A DNA stretch of 64,000 bases from Nepenthes gracilis. Lineage: Eukaryota; Streptophyta; Magnoliopsida; Caryophyllales; Nepenthaceae. A program made the translations under genes and the position numbers. The notes under the pieces are model-generated. The model was not told the DNA's origin. It worked only from the letters and a program-made list of their open reading frames with translations, and searched no databases. Below are positions 11,548-23,016 of this stretch, one piece after another; position 1 is the stretch's first letter, and each line of letters begins with the position of its first letter. The stretch spans positions 9,110,150-9,174,149 of the forward strand of contig BSYO01000008.1 of the NCBI GenBank assembly GCA_033239525.1, given 5' to 3'.

Positions 11548-12341
11548 GACTGTGTGGGGCCATACACCGTCATCCCGGCGATAGCACAGCAAGTTGCAAG
11601 CTTCCCCTTTTGTAATGTCTTGGTCATCATATCTGATCCATTCTCCTCGGTCCCGATCTTTTCCAACACCAATGAACCCGTGTCAATAACATTCCGCACC
11701 CATTGATACCTCACATCGTTGTGCTTTGATTTGGCGTGAAAAGATGAGTTCTTGCTAAGATGAATTGCACTTTGACTGTCACAAAACGACACATACCGTT
11801 TCTACTTGAGACCAAGTTCCCGAATGAATTTCTTCATCCATAGCATCTCCTTGCTTGCCTCCGTAATAGCAATGAATTCCGCTTCAGTAATGAAGAGAGC
11901 AATACATCTCTACAATCTCGATTGCCAGGAAACAGCTCCTCCTGCAAACATGACTAAATATCCTGAAGTAGACTTCTCGTGAGTCGATATCACCCGCCAT
12001 ATCTGCATCTGTATATCCAACCAGCAGGGGCTTATTGCTTCCAAAGCACAAACACTGCTTAGAAGTTCCTCGAAGATACTTCAAAATCTATTTTACAGTG
12101 GACCAATGCTCATTACCGGGATTTGACAATAATCAACTGACAACTCCAACAGTATAAGCTATATCCGATCTTGTATACACCATGCATACATTAGGCTACC
12201 TACGGCTGAAGAATAGGGTATATCTTTCATACGTGCCTTTTCATCTTCAGTAGAGGGGCATTGACAAGTATTTAGCTTAAAGTGATTGGCCAGTGGTGTG
12301 CTCACCATTTTTGCCTTTTCCATGTTGAAGCGTTGAAGCAC
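11544..12341 (-). pseudogene. copia RNase H region (broken)
   Basis: RNase H domain of the element's pol. Readable blocks are the 'FNMEKAKMVSTPLANHFKL' lead-in at about 12,330, 'GSLMYA' at about 12,190, 'YTDADMAGD' at about 12,010 (the first catalytic Asp region), 'TEAEF' near 11,885 (the copia 'TEAEY' block) and 'CDSQSAIHL..N..FHAKSKH' at about 11,780-11,730. The blocks fall in different frames with stops between (for example after GSLMYAWCIQDRI, where the expected ..RPDI block is shifted), so no RNase H could be made. Confidence 0.85.
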
Positions 12342-12344
12342 TTT

Positions 12345-13271
12345 CTACACGTAACTCTCTTGTGACATCCATAGCTTTCTTGATTTGCGGCCGTAAAAAA
12401 TTCTAATTCCCAGAATTTGCCTTCGCCATCCCAAATCCTTCATAGCAAAGGATTTTCCAAGTTGTCGCTTTAACTCCGTAATCTGAGAAGTATTACGCCC
12501 AACAATCAGCATATCATCCACATAAATCAAAAGAACAACAAAATCATCCTTTGAGAAAGTCTGAATAAAAACACAATGATCCGAGGTCGTTTTCTGATAG
12601 CCCTGATTGACCATGACAGATTCAAACTTCCTGTACCATTGCCTTGGTGCTTGTTTCAAGCCATACAGACTCTTCTTGAGATGACACACTAAGTTATCCT
12701 TCCCCTTGACAAGGTATCCCTCCGGTTGCTCCATATAAATTTCTTCTTTAAGGTTACCATGAAGAAACGTTGTCCGTACATCCATCTGTTCTACTTTAAG
12801 GTCAAGAACAGCAACCAATCCGAGCACCACTCGAATGGAAGACATCTTTACCACAGGTGCAAATATCCTATCAAAATCAATACCCTTTCGTTGATTGAAG
12901 CCCTTCACAACCAGTCTCGCTTTGTACCTCGGTTGTGAGCTGTTTTCATCTGTCTTCAATGTGAAAACTCACTTGTTCTTCAATGCTCTTCTTCCCTTTG
13001 GTAGCATTGTTAACTCAAATGTGTGATTTTCATGCAACGATGACATCTCTTCTTGAATAGCTTTCATCCACTCCGCCTTGTGTTCATCCTCCATAGCTTC
13101 CTTGAAGCATTCGGGCTCTCCTCCGTCTGTGAGTAACACATACTCCTCGGCTAACAGGCGAGTATGAGGTCTTCGATCTCTCGTGGATCGTCGGAGTAGA
13201 ACAAGCTCAATAGGCTCTGCAGTGTCAGGAGGAATAGTCTCATCCTCATCACTCTCGGGCACTGCAATCAC
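12345..13271 (-). pseudogene. copia reverse transcriptase (nearly intact, one TGA and a terminal TAG)
   Basis: Reverse transcriptase that would copy the element RNA in cytoplasmic particles. The reading frame 13,271-12,969 holds the IN-RT linker and the RT start ('EAMEDEHKAEWMKAIQEEM'). A TGA at 12,966-12,968 stands where copia proteins have Trp ('NKWVF' block). The frame 12,959-12,345 then carries 'FAPVVKMSSIR', 'QMDVRTTFLHG' (first catalytic Asp), 'SLYGLKQAPRQWY' and 'YVDDML' (catalytic Asp pair). It closes at a TAG inside the expected 'SYV.KVLQRFNM' block. All catalytic Asp residues are still present. The TGG to TGA change is a C-to-T change on the opposite strand. Confidence 0.9.
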
Positions 13272-13310
13272 GTGTTCTTCTTCATCTTCAGCATTGCCTT
13301 GACTTTTATT

Positions 13311-14290
13311 CTACTGACGAACAAATGTCAACAGAAGATCTGAATCACGTACCCGACTGTCATCATTCTTGGAGACAAATTCTGAATCTTTGCCGATATC
13401 CTCTATAGTCTCGTTCTTAACAAACACGACATCCCTAGATCGAACCAGTTTCTTCTCAATTGGATCATACAGTCGATACCCAAACTCATCTTCCCCGTAA
13501 CCGAGAAATATGCACTGTCTGGTCTTTGACTCCAGCCTGATCCTTTCATCTTTGGGAACGTGAACAAAGACCTTGCATCCGAATACGCGCAAGTTATCGT
13601 AGGATACATCTTTTCCGGTCCATATCTTTTCGGGCACTTCACCGTTCAAGGTACCGTGTGGTGACAAGTTGACGACATGAGCCACGGCCCTCAAGGCTTC
13701 CCCCAAAACGATCCAGGGAGCTTCGCCTCCGAAAGCACACATCGAACCCTCAAAGTCCCATTCATCTGTTCGGCTACCCTATTCAGTTGCGGTGTCTTCG
13801 GTGGAGTCTTTTGATGACAAATTCTATGAGAACGACAATACTCATCAAACGATTCAATGTACTTCCCACTATTGTCACTTCGGATGCATTTCAGTTTCTT
13901 CCCCGTTTGTCTCTCAACCAAAGCATGAAAATACTTGAAGAACATAAGAGCTTGATCCTTAGATTTCAGCGGATACACCCATAATTTTCGAGAACAGTCA
14001 TCGATAAATGTGATGAAGCAAAGTGCTCCTCCAAGAGTCTTCACCTTGAATGGGCCACAAATGTCAGTGTGGACCAATTCAAGAAGATCAGTCTTCCTTG
14101 TAGATGAATTTCTGTTGAATGAGATCTGTCGTTGCTTTCCAGCCATACAATAAGAGTAAGTCTTCAGTTGAGCTGTTTTTACACCCCGAAGATAATTTTT
14201 CTTTGCTAAACAGTTCAGGCCCTTCTCACCCATGTGACTCAACCAACGGTGCCATAAATCTGAAAGCTCCTCATCTCTAGCAACATGCAC
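13311..14290 (-). pseudogene. copia integrase (frameshifted)
   Basis: Integrase that would insert the cDNA. The frame 14,290-13,691 has the GAG-pre-integrase zinc-binding region ('LWHRWLSHMG') and the catalytic core: 'LVHTDICGPF' (first Asp), 'CIRSDNSGKY' (second Asp) and 'RVAEQMNGTL' (catalytic Glu). The zinc pair normally CxxC reads YSYC, so one zinc ligand is lost. A one-base shift near 13,705 in a run of C and A bases moves the reading to 13,742-13,311, which contains the C-terminal 'GEALRAVAHVVNLSP' and 'FLGYGEDEFGYRLYDP' blocks. That frame ends at a TAG at 13,311-13,313. Confidence 0.9.
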
Positions 14291-14311
14291 ATCTCCCGCA
14301 GTAATCGAGGC

Positions 14312-14698
14312 TTACAACACATACAAATTGAAAACTTTTCTGCCCCGAGCCACAACTAGAAACCTTCTAGTCAACTTCCATGCTCCTGCGCAGAAGGTGC
14401 TACAAAAGCCCTCATCATCAAGCTTACCAGCCGAGATTAGATTCAGTCGAACATCCGAAACATGTCTAACGTCCCTCAACAGCAACTTGGTTCCATTACC
14501 TGTGGTGAGACACACATCACCATAGCCAGCAATACGGGACATAGCCTCATTGCCCATTTTCAACACTCCAAAATTACCAGGAGTGTATGATGTGAAGAAC
14601 TCCTTCCGTGACGTGACATGAAGTGAAGCACCACTATCCACCACCCAGCTTGTCTCAAGATCAGCCAGATTTACCACCTCATCCTCTTGGCACACCAA
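14312..14698 (-). pseudogene. copia aspartic protease region (in frame with gag after a stop)
   Basis: Retroviral-type aspartic protease. 'WVVDSGASLHVTS' at about 14,650 carries the catalytic D-S-G triad. 'LLLRDVRHVSDVRLNLIS' follows, a typical copia block. The frame is the same as gag (start-to-start distance divisible by three) and is separated from it only by the TAG at 14,741-14,743. A TAA at 14,312-14,314 then interrupts it before integrase, again without a change of frame. Confidence 0.88.
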
Positions 14699-14740
14699 CC
14701 AAAGATCAGTTCCGGTAACAACAGTAGCTCTTTCTTCCTC

Positions 14741-15544
14741 CTAAGTTTTGTCAGTCTTTTTCTCATTACCTTCAACATTCTCACGCTTCCATTTGTAGCA
14801 GTGCTTCTTGATGTGGCCTTTTTTGCCACAGTGATGGCACTCCAGGTTTTGATATCTGGACCGTGACTTACTGCGTCCTTTTTCTCCTGATTTCTGGTGG
14901 CGACATTTACTTCTTCCCCTGTATTCGGTCACCAGCACCTCTGAATGAGAAGACGATGATGTCCCTTGTGACCGTCTGGACTCATTTATAAGCAGAGAGG
15001 TAATAACTTCGTCCAACTTTAAGGTATCCTTGCCGAACAATAAGGTTGTGACGATGTGATCATAGGTGGCCGGCAGAGAGGCCAGTAGAACCAATGCATT
15101 GTCCTCCTCTTTGATTTTCTCATCAAGAGCAAACATCTGCGTCAATATCCGGTTAAATTCATCCAAGTGCTTCTCAAAGCTCCCTCCTTCTGACAACGAT
15201 AAGCCATAAAACTGCTTCTTTACGTGCAGTCTGGTTATCAGAGATTTGGACTTATAACGGCTCTCCAACTTCTCCCAAATCTCCGCCGGATCAATTAGAC
15301 CAATAACTTCTTGAAGAGTGTTGTCCGCCAGGCACAACTTAATAGTGCAGTTTGTAAGATCTCTCTTATCTTGCCATTCATTGTCGGTCATTTTTTCAGG
15401 CTTTTCATCTTTTTTCTTCAACGCCTTCACTGTCTCTTCTCTCCGCAGAATGTTCTTCACCCTCTCTTGCCAAAGAATGAAGTTCCCCTGCCCGTTGAAC
15501 TGCTCAATGCTAAACGGCAGATTCTTTGACGACGAAGATGTCAT
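14741..15544 (-). CDS. gag: copia Gag polyprotein
   Basis: Nucleocapsid protein of the element, 267 residues from the ATG at 15,544 (MTSSSSKNLPF...). The longer frame to 15,595 begins at GTG inside the primer site and is not a credible start. Residues about 10-190 match the plant copia gag (UBN2-type) region, with landmarks 'FNGQGNFILWQERV', 'IWEKLESRYKSKSL', 'LHVKKQFYGL' and 'ALVLLASLP'. A basic stretch (GRSKSRSRYQ) precedes one zinc knuckle CHHCGKKGHIKKHC (CX2CX4HX4C) at about residues 236-249. It ends in TAG, with protease continuing in the same frame. The reading frame is intact, unlike pol. Whether it is still expressed cannot be judged. Confidence 0.9.
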   Translation of the reverse strand: MTSSSSKNLPFSIEQFNGQGNFILWQERVKNILRREETVKALKKKDEKPEKMTDNEWQDKRDLTNCTIKLCLADNTLQEVIGLIDPAEIWEKLESRYKSKSLITRLHVKKQFYGLSLSEGGSFEKHLDEFNRILTQMFALDEKIKEEDNALVLLASLPATYDHIVTTLLFGKDTLKLDEVITSLLINESRRSQGTSSSSHSEVLVTEYRGRSKCRHQKSGEKGRSKSRSRYQNLECHHCGKKGHIKKHCYKWKRENVEGNEKKTDKT

Positions 15545-15583
15545 CGATTCAAACAAGTCACAATACCCAACACAAACCAATAT

Positions 15584-15594
15584 CTCTGATACCA
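15584..15594 (-). other. Primer binding site, initiator tRNA-Met type
   Basis: Minus strand reads TGGTATCAGAG two bases after the 5' LTR ends (CTAACA-AG). This is the complement of the 3' end of plant initiator methionine tRNA, the usual primer of copia elements. Confidence 0.92.
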
Positions 15595-15596
15595 CT

Positions 15597-16381
15597 TGTT
15601 AGATTTAAAAGCTTGTTTGAACCGCGAGAAAATACGTGATAGATGATACCAAGCACACAATAAACAATCACGATCAAGAAAGATGTAATTTTAACGTGAA
15701 AAATTTCCTATGAAACGAGGGAGAAAAATCACGGGACACGGAGTCCGAAATTTTCACTATCAGCAGTTGATCGATTACACAAACCCCAAATTACAAAAAA
15801 TAATATCAACTAACTGTGGACAGCCCGTACAAGAAATATAAGGAATAAGAGTAGAGATGGAACCCGGTAAACGTTCTTCACAGCAGCAAGAGTCTCGTAC
15901 GTGGGATTGCCGAAGACTGAAAATTAATTGAAAACCCGAACGGAGGCTCAATTCTTCCTCTTCTTCTTCTTCTCCCTCTTTTCTCTCTTTTTTCTTCTCT
16001 GGAACGACGCTCAAATGGATTGCATAACCCTAAAAACGAAAAGGCGGCGTTTTATATAACCAACGCCCGCTCGAGCGGCTGTCGAGACCCCGGCAAGCGC
16101 CGGCCCCCGCTCGAGCGCCGGCCCCCGCTCGAGCGCCCAGCGAGCATGGCACATTCTGAAAAATCCGCTCGAACTCCTAGCGAGCGCACGGCGAGCGGGC
16201 ACATTCTGAAAAATCCGCTCGAGCACCTCTCGAGCGCACGGCGAGCGGCGGCCATACTGAAAAATCCGCTAGAGCGTCTAGCGAGCTTAACTTGATCTTT
16301 CACCATGCGGTGAGGATATGCACCTCCACCCGCCACATCAAGTGGGTATGGGCCCACGCGGGAGTGACCCATAACCCAACA
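15597..16381 (-). repeat. 5' LTR of copia element
   Basis: 785 bp; on the + strand begins TGTTAG and ends CCAACA. In the element's direction it carries GC-rich repeats of about 50 bp (16,070-16,288) upstream of a TATA box, then the U5 end abutting the primer site. Confidence 0.92.
16051..16058 (-). promoter_or_regulatory. TATA box of copia 5' LTR
   Basis: Minus strand reads GTTATATAAAACGCCGCC around these bases; TATATAAA sits downstream of the CpG-rich repeats, as expected for the LTR promoter. The partner LTR has TATGTAAA here. Confidence 0.65.
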
Positions 16382-16386
16382 AGATT
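16382..16386. repeat. Target-site duplication (right) of copia element
   Basis: AGATT, identical to 10,752-10,756. Confidence 0.9.
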
Positions 16387-18230
16387 TCTGCCCCAATCTT
16401 TATCTTTCTACTACTCCAATTATCTTCTTGATTCACTGCATTCACAGCTACATCGTCAACTATATCAAGATCAACAAAATGTTTTTAAACGTGTCAGTTA
16501 TCTATAGTCCAACTTTGATCTTGGGATTACTCAATAATTTCCATGCGTAAGTCGTTCATTGCAATATAAAAAAAACAATTGATTCAAAAGTTCATGAATA
16601 TTATATTCATAATGTTCTCTTCAATTGTCTTTCGATTAGGAGGAATTCAAATTTCATTTGAAATTTCCCATTATTGATCAGGTAACTGTTTTCAACCTAA
16701 AGCGTCCTCAAAGTCCTTGTTATTATCAACATTAGACTTTCGAGCAGGAAATGTTAAATCAAAAAAGCATCAAGGTAAACATGATTAAATGTCAAGGTTT
16801 TTTTTTTCCTCCACTTTGCACATGATGCCACATATAGAAAATCCGTGTTTTACGTTATATATATTTCATAATTTATTAAAATAATTAACACTTATAGTTT
16901 GATATGGAAAATTAGTTATCATTATTGTTAAAGAAATTATTTTTTAACGTGCCTAATGGAAAGAATAGCGTTTGAGTAATTAAATATTCAGCCTTTTTTT
17001 TGCCCTATAAAAACCTTTTGTATCCAACATTTAAACAATTGTAACCTTCCAACACCGTTTCCATCTAGTTTATAAGATAGAAAATTACTACTAATTTTTA
17101 AGCCTTATGTGTACTCTCGTAGTTGAATAAGTATTGATTCAGATATATAATTAATGTATTATTCTATATAATAATTCAATGATCCATGTAACATTTTAAT
17201 CTCATAAAGTATTACGTGTTGTTCTAAGGGTGATTTGAATTATCAGAATTCTACATAATTTTATGGGTATCATTTAGTGTTGTTGAATCTTTCAAATTAT
17301 ATATGAAAATATTTCCTGTGCGTTGTCTCTGCGTTTTGTGCGTGGATTTTTATTTTGAGCATCTTGTGCATATCTATAACGTTTGTGAATCTAGTGCTTG
17401 AAAATTTTGTGTTTTGCTAGATTTTGCAAAGCTGTGGCTCGAGCACCAGATTGGCTCGAGCAATCAATTAGCTTTCTTAAAGGCTTTTATAACATTCACG
17501 TGAGTTATGGATTAACACTTTCATTACATATGTTACTTGTAGACTTATAATTTCAGTATCACGACTTCACATATATGTAATACAATTTGGTTGATTGCCA
17601 TAAAAAATGGGTCACTGGGATGTTAAATAGACATGAAGTATTATGTTAAAAATTTAATACACATTCCATGTTGAGAGGACTAGAGATCCCTAATTTCAAT
17701 TTTTTTAGATCCTGCAACTGATTGAAAGTAAATTATACATGAATGTACAATATATATAGTTTATATTCTTTATAAGATATAAATCAAAATCAATATTCAC
17801 TGATAAATATATTTATCAAAATAAATATGAAACAGTACAATAAAATAACACACAAATTTTAATGATGAACAAAAATCGCACATTGGATATGAGTGTTCTG
17901 TTCAAAATACACTCACGAGTAGATTTGGCTCAAATTAGGTGTGAAACCTAGAAGAAGGCACATTTGTGAAGAATATATGTGTATCTATTGATCATCTTCG
18001 TTAACGCTTAAAAATTTTTTAGGATACCTACTTATTTAATCATGAAATACATTAATAGAAAATATTTCTAATAATATTTTTCTTTGACAATTTTGTGGTA
18101 AAATCCCTTAGATAAAAATCTACAAATATATAAATTATAAGTTTAAATACCACCGAGATAGTTTTTATATATATAAAAATTCACTCCTAAATATATATAT
18201 AATCAATAGAAATATTGCAGATTATCAAAA
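16387..18230. other. AT-rich intergenic DNA
   Basis: No gene recognised. A short GGCTCGAGC direct repeat at about 17,436-17,461 (GGCTCGAGCACCAGATTGGCTCGAGC context) recalls the CTCGAG motif of the nearby LTR but is not part of it. Confidence 0.55.
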
Positions 18231-18234
18231 AATA

Positions 18235-20080
18235 ATGCTATCCAATAGTAAAAATAATAATAAATTTAAATACAAAATAAGCAATACTTATGTGGTTCCT
18301 AAGAAAATACTCTACTCCCCCTTCATTTCTACTCCCCGTTTTTCTTACCTTGCCCTTTTTATCACCAATTTTTTAAACAAGTACATTAATCTGTACCAAA
18401 GTGATCATTGTCCCTCATGGAACATCCTTTGTCAAAATTTGATCCATACTAATCCTCACATAGACATTTTAGGCATCAAGTTTATTGTTAATATGTCAAA
18501 AATCCTCTAGAATGTAGAATTCTAAGTGATCTTGATTTATAATAAGCCTAAATATGTTGCCATTTTTGTCTAATTTATTCTTAAAGATCCAATTAGTGCC
18601 AATAATGTTAGTATTTTTAGGCTTGGGGACCAAAATCATATGTCATTCCTAATAAATTAATTTAGTTTTTCATGTATAACATTAGGCTAACATTTGCCAT
18701 TCAAAATCTCTTTAACATTTTTAGGCTCAATAAGCAAAAGACAACACCCAAAATGAGTTGATTCAAAACTCATCAATGCTATCACATTCCCTCACTTAGG
18801 CCTCCTTTAGTGCAAACTTTAGGATGATTTAATTTGACTTTAGATGAAAATTCATTTATTAAAATAATGTCTTATACCGTATCGATATTTAAATCAATGT
18901 TTGTTTTAGGATATAATTTTTTTCTTTTTCTTTTTTTTTGGCTACTCACCTATTTAGAATACTCGCTCTCCATAGGTTGCTCATTTGAAATATCCTCTAC
19001 AACTACATTAATTAATTCCATCATGGTAAGGGTACAAAGATTATAAACTCTATAAGCTCTATTGGACTGAGAATATCATAAGAAATTTTTTTATAGTTTT
19101 TTGAATCAAAGTTTTCTAAATTTTTTCTATCCTATAAAATATAACATTTACTTCTAAAAATATAAAATTATTTAAAACTAGGTCATTTTCCTTTCTAATA
19201 TTCGTATGGAGTCTTGTTCATTTTGAGTTTTAAATAGAATATGTTAATGATATGAAAAGTTGTACTCACCGCCTCACTCTAAAAATACATGGCTATATTT
19301 TTACTATACATCATTGTTCCAACTGTATCTTAAATAATCCTATTTTTTTATTCAATTACTCTATTTTATTGGGGAACGATAGGAGCAAAAAATGTATGTT
19401 TGATTCATTCATTACAAAAATTATCAAAGTTAAAGTTCTCAAATTCTTTTTCATGGCAACTTATAATTCAGATAATTAGATAGCCTATATCATTAGTGAG
19501 CATTTTGAAAATAATTTTCACAGTTCCAAACAAGTCAAACTTTTCGTATATTAATTCAATCTAAGAGTATTTAGAATAGTTTTTAACAATAACTAAAATA
19601 TAACTCTTACCTCCTAGACTCTCAATTCTAGAGAGTTTCATAAGATTTATGCAAATCATTTCAAGTGGATACAATGAGTAAATGTTAGTTATCATACGAT
19701 GACACGATCAAGTTTGCTTTCCAAGTTAACATGAACCAAACAATGGTTTTTGACATTCATTAGTTTGAGAAATACATCAATAATATTTATTTCGGAGATT
19801 TTAGACAAACTTTTAAAATTTAGGTCACTGAAACATTGTTGCCAGGGTTTGGTTGAGTCAATCTTCTTAGGATGGCCCCTTGTAATCAGTCTAAAGATAA
19901 TTTTATAGAGGTTATCTAGAGTTCTTTTTTCTTCTATTACGAATGATCCATTTGTGTCATAAATATAATATTTATCTTAGCAAATCTTACCTAAAAATTT
20001 TCATCACAAAATTAACTTATACTGATGAGGCTAGATTTTGAGCCACATACCTATCACACTTGGTAAGGCTATGTAAGACT
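18235..20080 (-). pseudogene. Ty1/copia integrase-to-RT remnant
   Basis: Minus-strand translation, broken by many stops, gives copia pol blocks in the right order. The GAG-pre-integrase zinc part comes first, at about 19,830-19,690 ('NVKNHCLVHVNLESK', like the '...CGPCQLGKQ' region). The integrase core follows at 19,480-19,330 ('HEKEFENFNFDNFCNE*IKHTF', 'RVIE*KNRII'). 'NKTPYEY' and 'FYIFRSKCYIL' lie at 19,220-19,100. An RT start lies at 18,640-18,560 ('LVPKPKNTNIIGTNWIFKNKLDKNGN'). The vocabulary fits SIRE/Maximus-type copia. Catalytic regions are destroyed. No LTR pair or target duplication was found. Confidence 0.8.
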
Positions 20081-20084
20081 AATA

Positions 20085-21820
20085 ATATTAATTTGATCTT
20101 TACAAAGGATAGTGAGTAAGAGACGTAAATATAGACTTAATTTTATCACACATATGCCTAGAACCCATATTGATATATGTGATATTTTCTTATTTCTTTT
20201 AAGACTATGTTGCATATATGTTAGATTTAATTTTATTTTATACAATTTTGAAGGTTTATGTCTTAATCTAAGTATGTAGCTGTGAAAGTTATCAAGTAAT
20301 CTCGAAATCTTTGAAACAGTTGTTCTTACATATAATATTTTATACAAGTATTTGAGAAAATACTTTAATTTCGTAAAAATTATTTTTTAATAGTAAAAAT
20401 GTTCATTTATTTATTATTTGGTATAGAAATTTTTTATTTTAATTAAATAAAAATTATTATAGATAATTAATAAAATACATTTAAGTATGTCTTAGTATAT
20501 TATTTGTAATAAAAGGTCATACCTTACATTAATAAGTTTAAAATGTGACATTTGATCCTGTCTATAAAAAATAATATATAATTGACTTACTAACAAAACT
20601 TAAAAAGTGGTGTATGTCATGGGCTATGGAAAAGTATTCATAGCCTAATAGTCAATATTTGACCTTGAGATTATTACTAATCTTTTATTCTTATACTTAT
20701 ATTTTTCACATATTCTTATTAACCAATTATCATTTTTTATATTTTTATATTTGATTATTATTGATTTTTTCCAAAAATTATATATATGTTGTTAAGTATT
20801 ATACTCATACTTGTCATATTTTTATAACCTTTTTAAATTAGTAGACTTGAATTCTCTTATTAAATAGTTAGACAAGGAGTATTTTCTGAATGATTGTTTT
20901 AGAGTGCTTGCTATTTACTAATTTATAGTTGGTTTATTTTTGTATATTGCTCAACAATTAAGCTTCAGGACAATTATATTTGATGGCAAGTGTACTTATG
21001 ACTCTTATTTCATACTCATGTGTTATAAACATTATTTATAGATATTTTTTCTTACTTATCTGGATATACATTGAGTGGATGATGACTTATTTAGAACCAA
21101 TTTCGAGTTAAAATTTTGGTTCCTTATATTTTTTTTTATATTATGGGTTTGTCTAACAAAATCTACGGTAGGATTTTATCTTGACATTAAGTTTGTTTAT
21201 ATAGTTATTTATACTATTTGAGATTTGATACTTGACAATTTTTTTCATTCTAAAATCATTCTACTACTATTAAATAATTATTTCAAACTTGTAAACCATT
21301 AGAGTGCAATAGCAGCTAGAATTTTAGAGTTTCATAAGTATTGGTTATTTTTGATATAGTAAATTAAGTCTAAAAGGAAATTGAAAGGTGTATGATTCAT
21401 TATTAAGCAAATCTATTAGGCTTTTAGTAGGAGTTATATATTAAGAGTAAGTTAATTAGGGTTTAGCATATATATGTCACTTAGTCTATAAATTAATTTT
21501 TTTATAATAGATTTAGTTTGATTAATTTGAAAAATTTAAAGAGTTTTACTTAAAAATTATTTAATTCTTAATATTTTTCTTTGTACCATATCATATTTTA
21601 ATTTATTTCTATATTTTGTTTATTATATATATTAATGATATTAAATAAGTAAAATTGTTATTTTACATTCATAGAATCTAGAGGCAAATACTTATTATAT
21701 GTATTAAATATTTACGTAATTTATTTTTCTGTATCATCGTAAATGGTCAAAATCATAGTCATTTAGAACTACCCATTTTTTCATTTGGTATTAGAGACTG
21801 TTCCAATCATTAATATTTTT
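20085..21820. other. AT-rich intergenic DNA
   Basis: No coding or RNA signal recognised between two copia remnants that face opposite ways. Confidence 0.55.
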
Positions 21821-21821
21821 T

Positions 21822-22480
21822 TTAGATGACTACTAGTAACTCCTTATTGTTTTTGCCATAGTTTAATGAAAATCACTGTATATATTAGAAGGTTCACATA
21901 AAAATATTCTTAAAATTACTAAATAAATGCATATGGCTATGTGTGAAGAGATGATGGACTCCTCCCACTACAATTATGAATGGTATTACATCCCCTAAGG
22001 ATGAAATCATGTGGCCCAGTGATGAGCTCAACCATAAAAAGTGGAATGATAAAGGTATCCATGCCATTATCATTAGAATCCCACCTAATGAGTTTCAATG
22101 GGTGTTGATGTGTAAAATTGATAAACAAGTTTCGGATATTTTATAAATCAAATATGAATAGAAAAAAATTGTTAAAAATACAAAACTATAAACACAAACC
22201 TCTAGGTTTAAAGAATATAAAATAAAAAATGATAAAATATTTAATAAGTTTTAGGCCAAATTGGATGGTAAAGTTAAATCAACCTTCAATCTAGGAAAGA
22301 AATTGCTAAAAAGAAAATTATTTAAAAAGTCTTAAGATCCTCACTTGAATAAGTTTGATCGAAGATCATAGTTATTAAAGAGAAAAAGGACAAATCTATA
22401 CCACTGAGAGATATTAAAAAGGAAGACGTGATAACACACTAGCTAATTTAATTAGTGAACTTAGTTAGAACTTTCATCAC
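21822..22480 (+). pseudogene. Ty1/copia gag remnant
   Basis: Plus-strand translation from ATGACTACTAG (21,825) gives blocks of a plant copia gag (UBN2 family): 'FNENHCIY*KVHIKIFLK' (as in 'F.GENY..WK.RM..FL'), 'WLCVKRWWTPPTTIMNGITSPK' region with the W..PP signature (21,935-21,995), and 'EFQWVLMCKIDKQVSDIL' at about 22,090-22,140. A weak later block ('NLGKKLLKRKLFKK' at about 22,285) fits the middle of gag. Multiple stops. Orientation is opposite to the pol remnant at 18.2-20.1 kb, so the two are not one simple element. Confidence 0.6.
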
Positions 22481-22489
22481 CTAGGAAAA

Positions 22490-22982
22490 AGTTAAGAAGG
22501 AAATTCTAGTTGACTAAACAAATGCTTTGTGTAAAGACTTTTAGAGCACATCTTAAAGGCCCTTTATTGAATATATAGTCATGCAACAGCTCCGGGGGCA
22601 TATGAATGTTGTCAGAAATACTTCTATCTGGGATGAAGGCCAGTTAACACTTATCCACAAAATATGGAAGAGTATCCTTAAATCTATTTGTGATAATTTT
22701 AAAAATAGCTTTGTAAATAATATTTTAATAATAAATAGGTCGGCAGTTCATACCTTTTTTAGAAGCAACCACATTGTGGATCAAATAGATCAACTTTTGA
22801 GTTAATCTAATTTGAATGTTTGCCATTCTCAAAAAAGAATCCTAGAAGACCTAAATGATAAGTTAGCCCATGACCTCTTGAGATTTCTTGAAGAAGACTG
22901 AGTTAAGCCCACTAGAGCTTGGGGCTTTGTTGTCATTAAAATCCAATATGATCTCTCTAATCTTATCAACAATAACAATAAC

Positions 22983-23016
<34 letters not shown>

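Larger units (their letters stand above)
10757..16381 (-). mobile_element. Ty1/copia LTR retrotransposon, Tork/Tnt1-type, full length but defective
   Basis: The element is 5,625 bp on the minus strand, bounded by LTRs that start TGTTAG and end CCAACA on the + strand and flanked by AGATT on both sides. Order in the element's own direction: 5' LTR (right), primer site TGGTATCAGAG, gag with one CCHC knuckle, aspartic protease (DSGAS), integrase, reverse transcriptase (YVDDM), RNase H, polypurine tract, 3' LTR (left). PR-IN-RT-RH order defines copia; the wording of gag, integrase and RT blocks matches the Tork/Tnt1 lineage. gag and protease share a frame split by a TAG; pol carries further stops and at least two frameshifts, so it cannot move by itself. 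The LTRs differ at about 27 of the first 360 positions by eye, which suggests insertion some millions of years ago. Confidence 0.95.

Noticed and set aside
11084..11563. Several Arg/Ala-rich ORFs on both strands in the copia LTRs (also 16,011-16,396)
   Set aside because: They are products of the CpG-rich 50-bp repeats in non-coding LTR sequence.
15545..15595. N-terminal extension of copia gag
   Set aside because: It begins at GTG inside the primer binding site; the ATG at 15,544 is the credible start.
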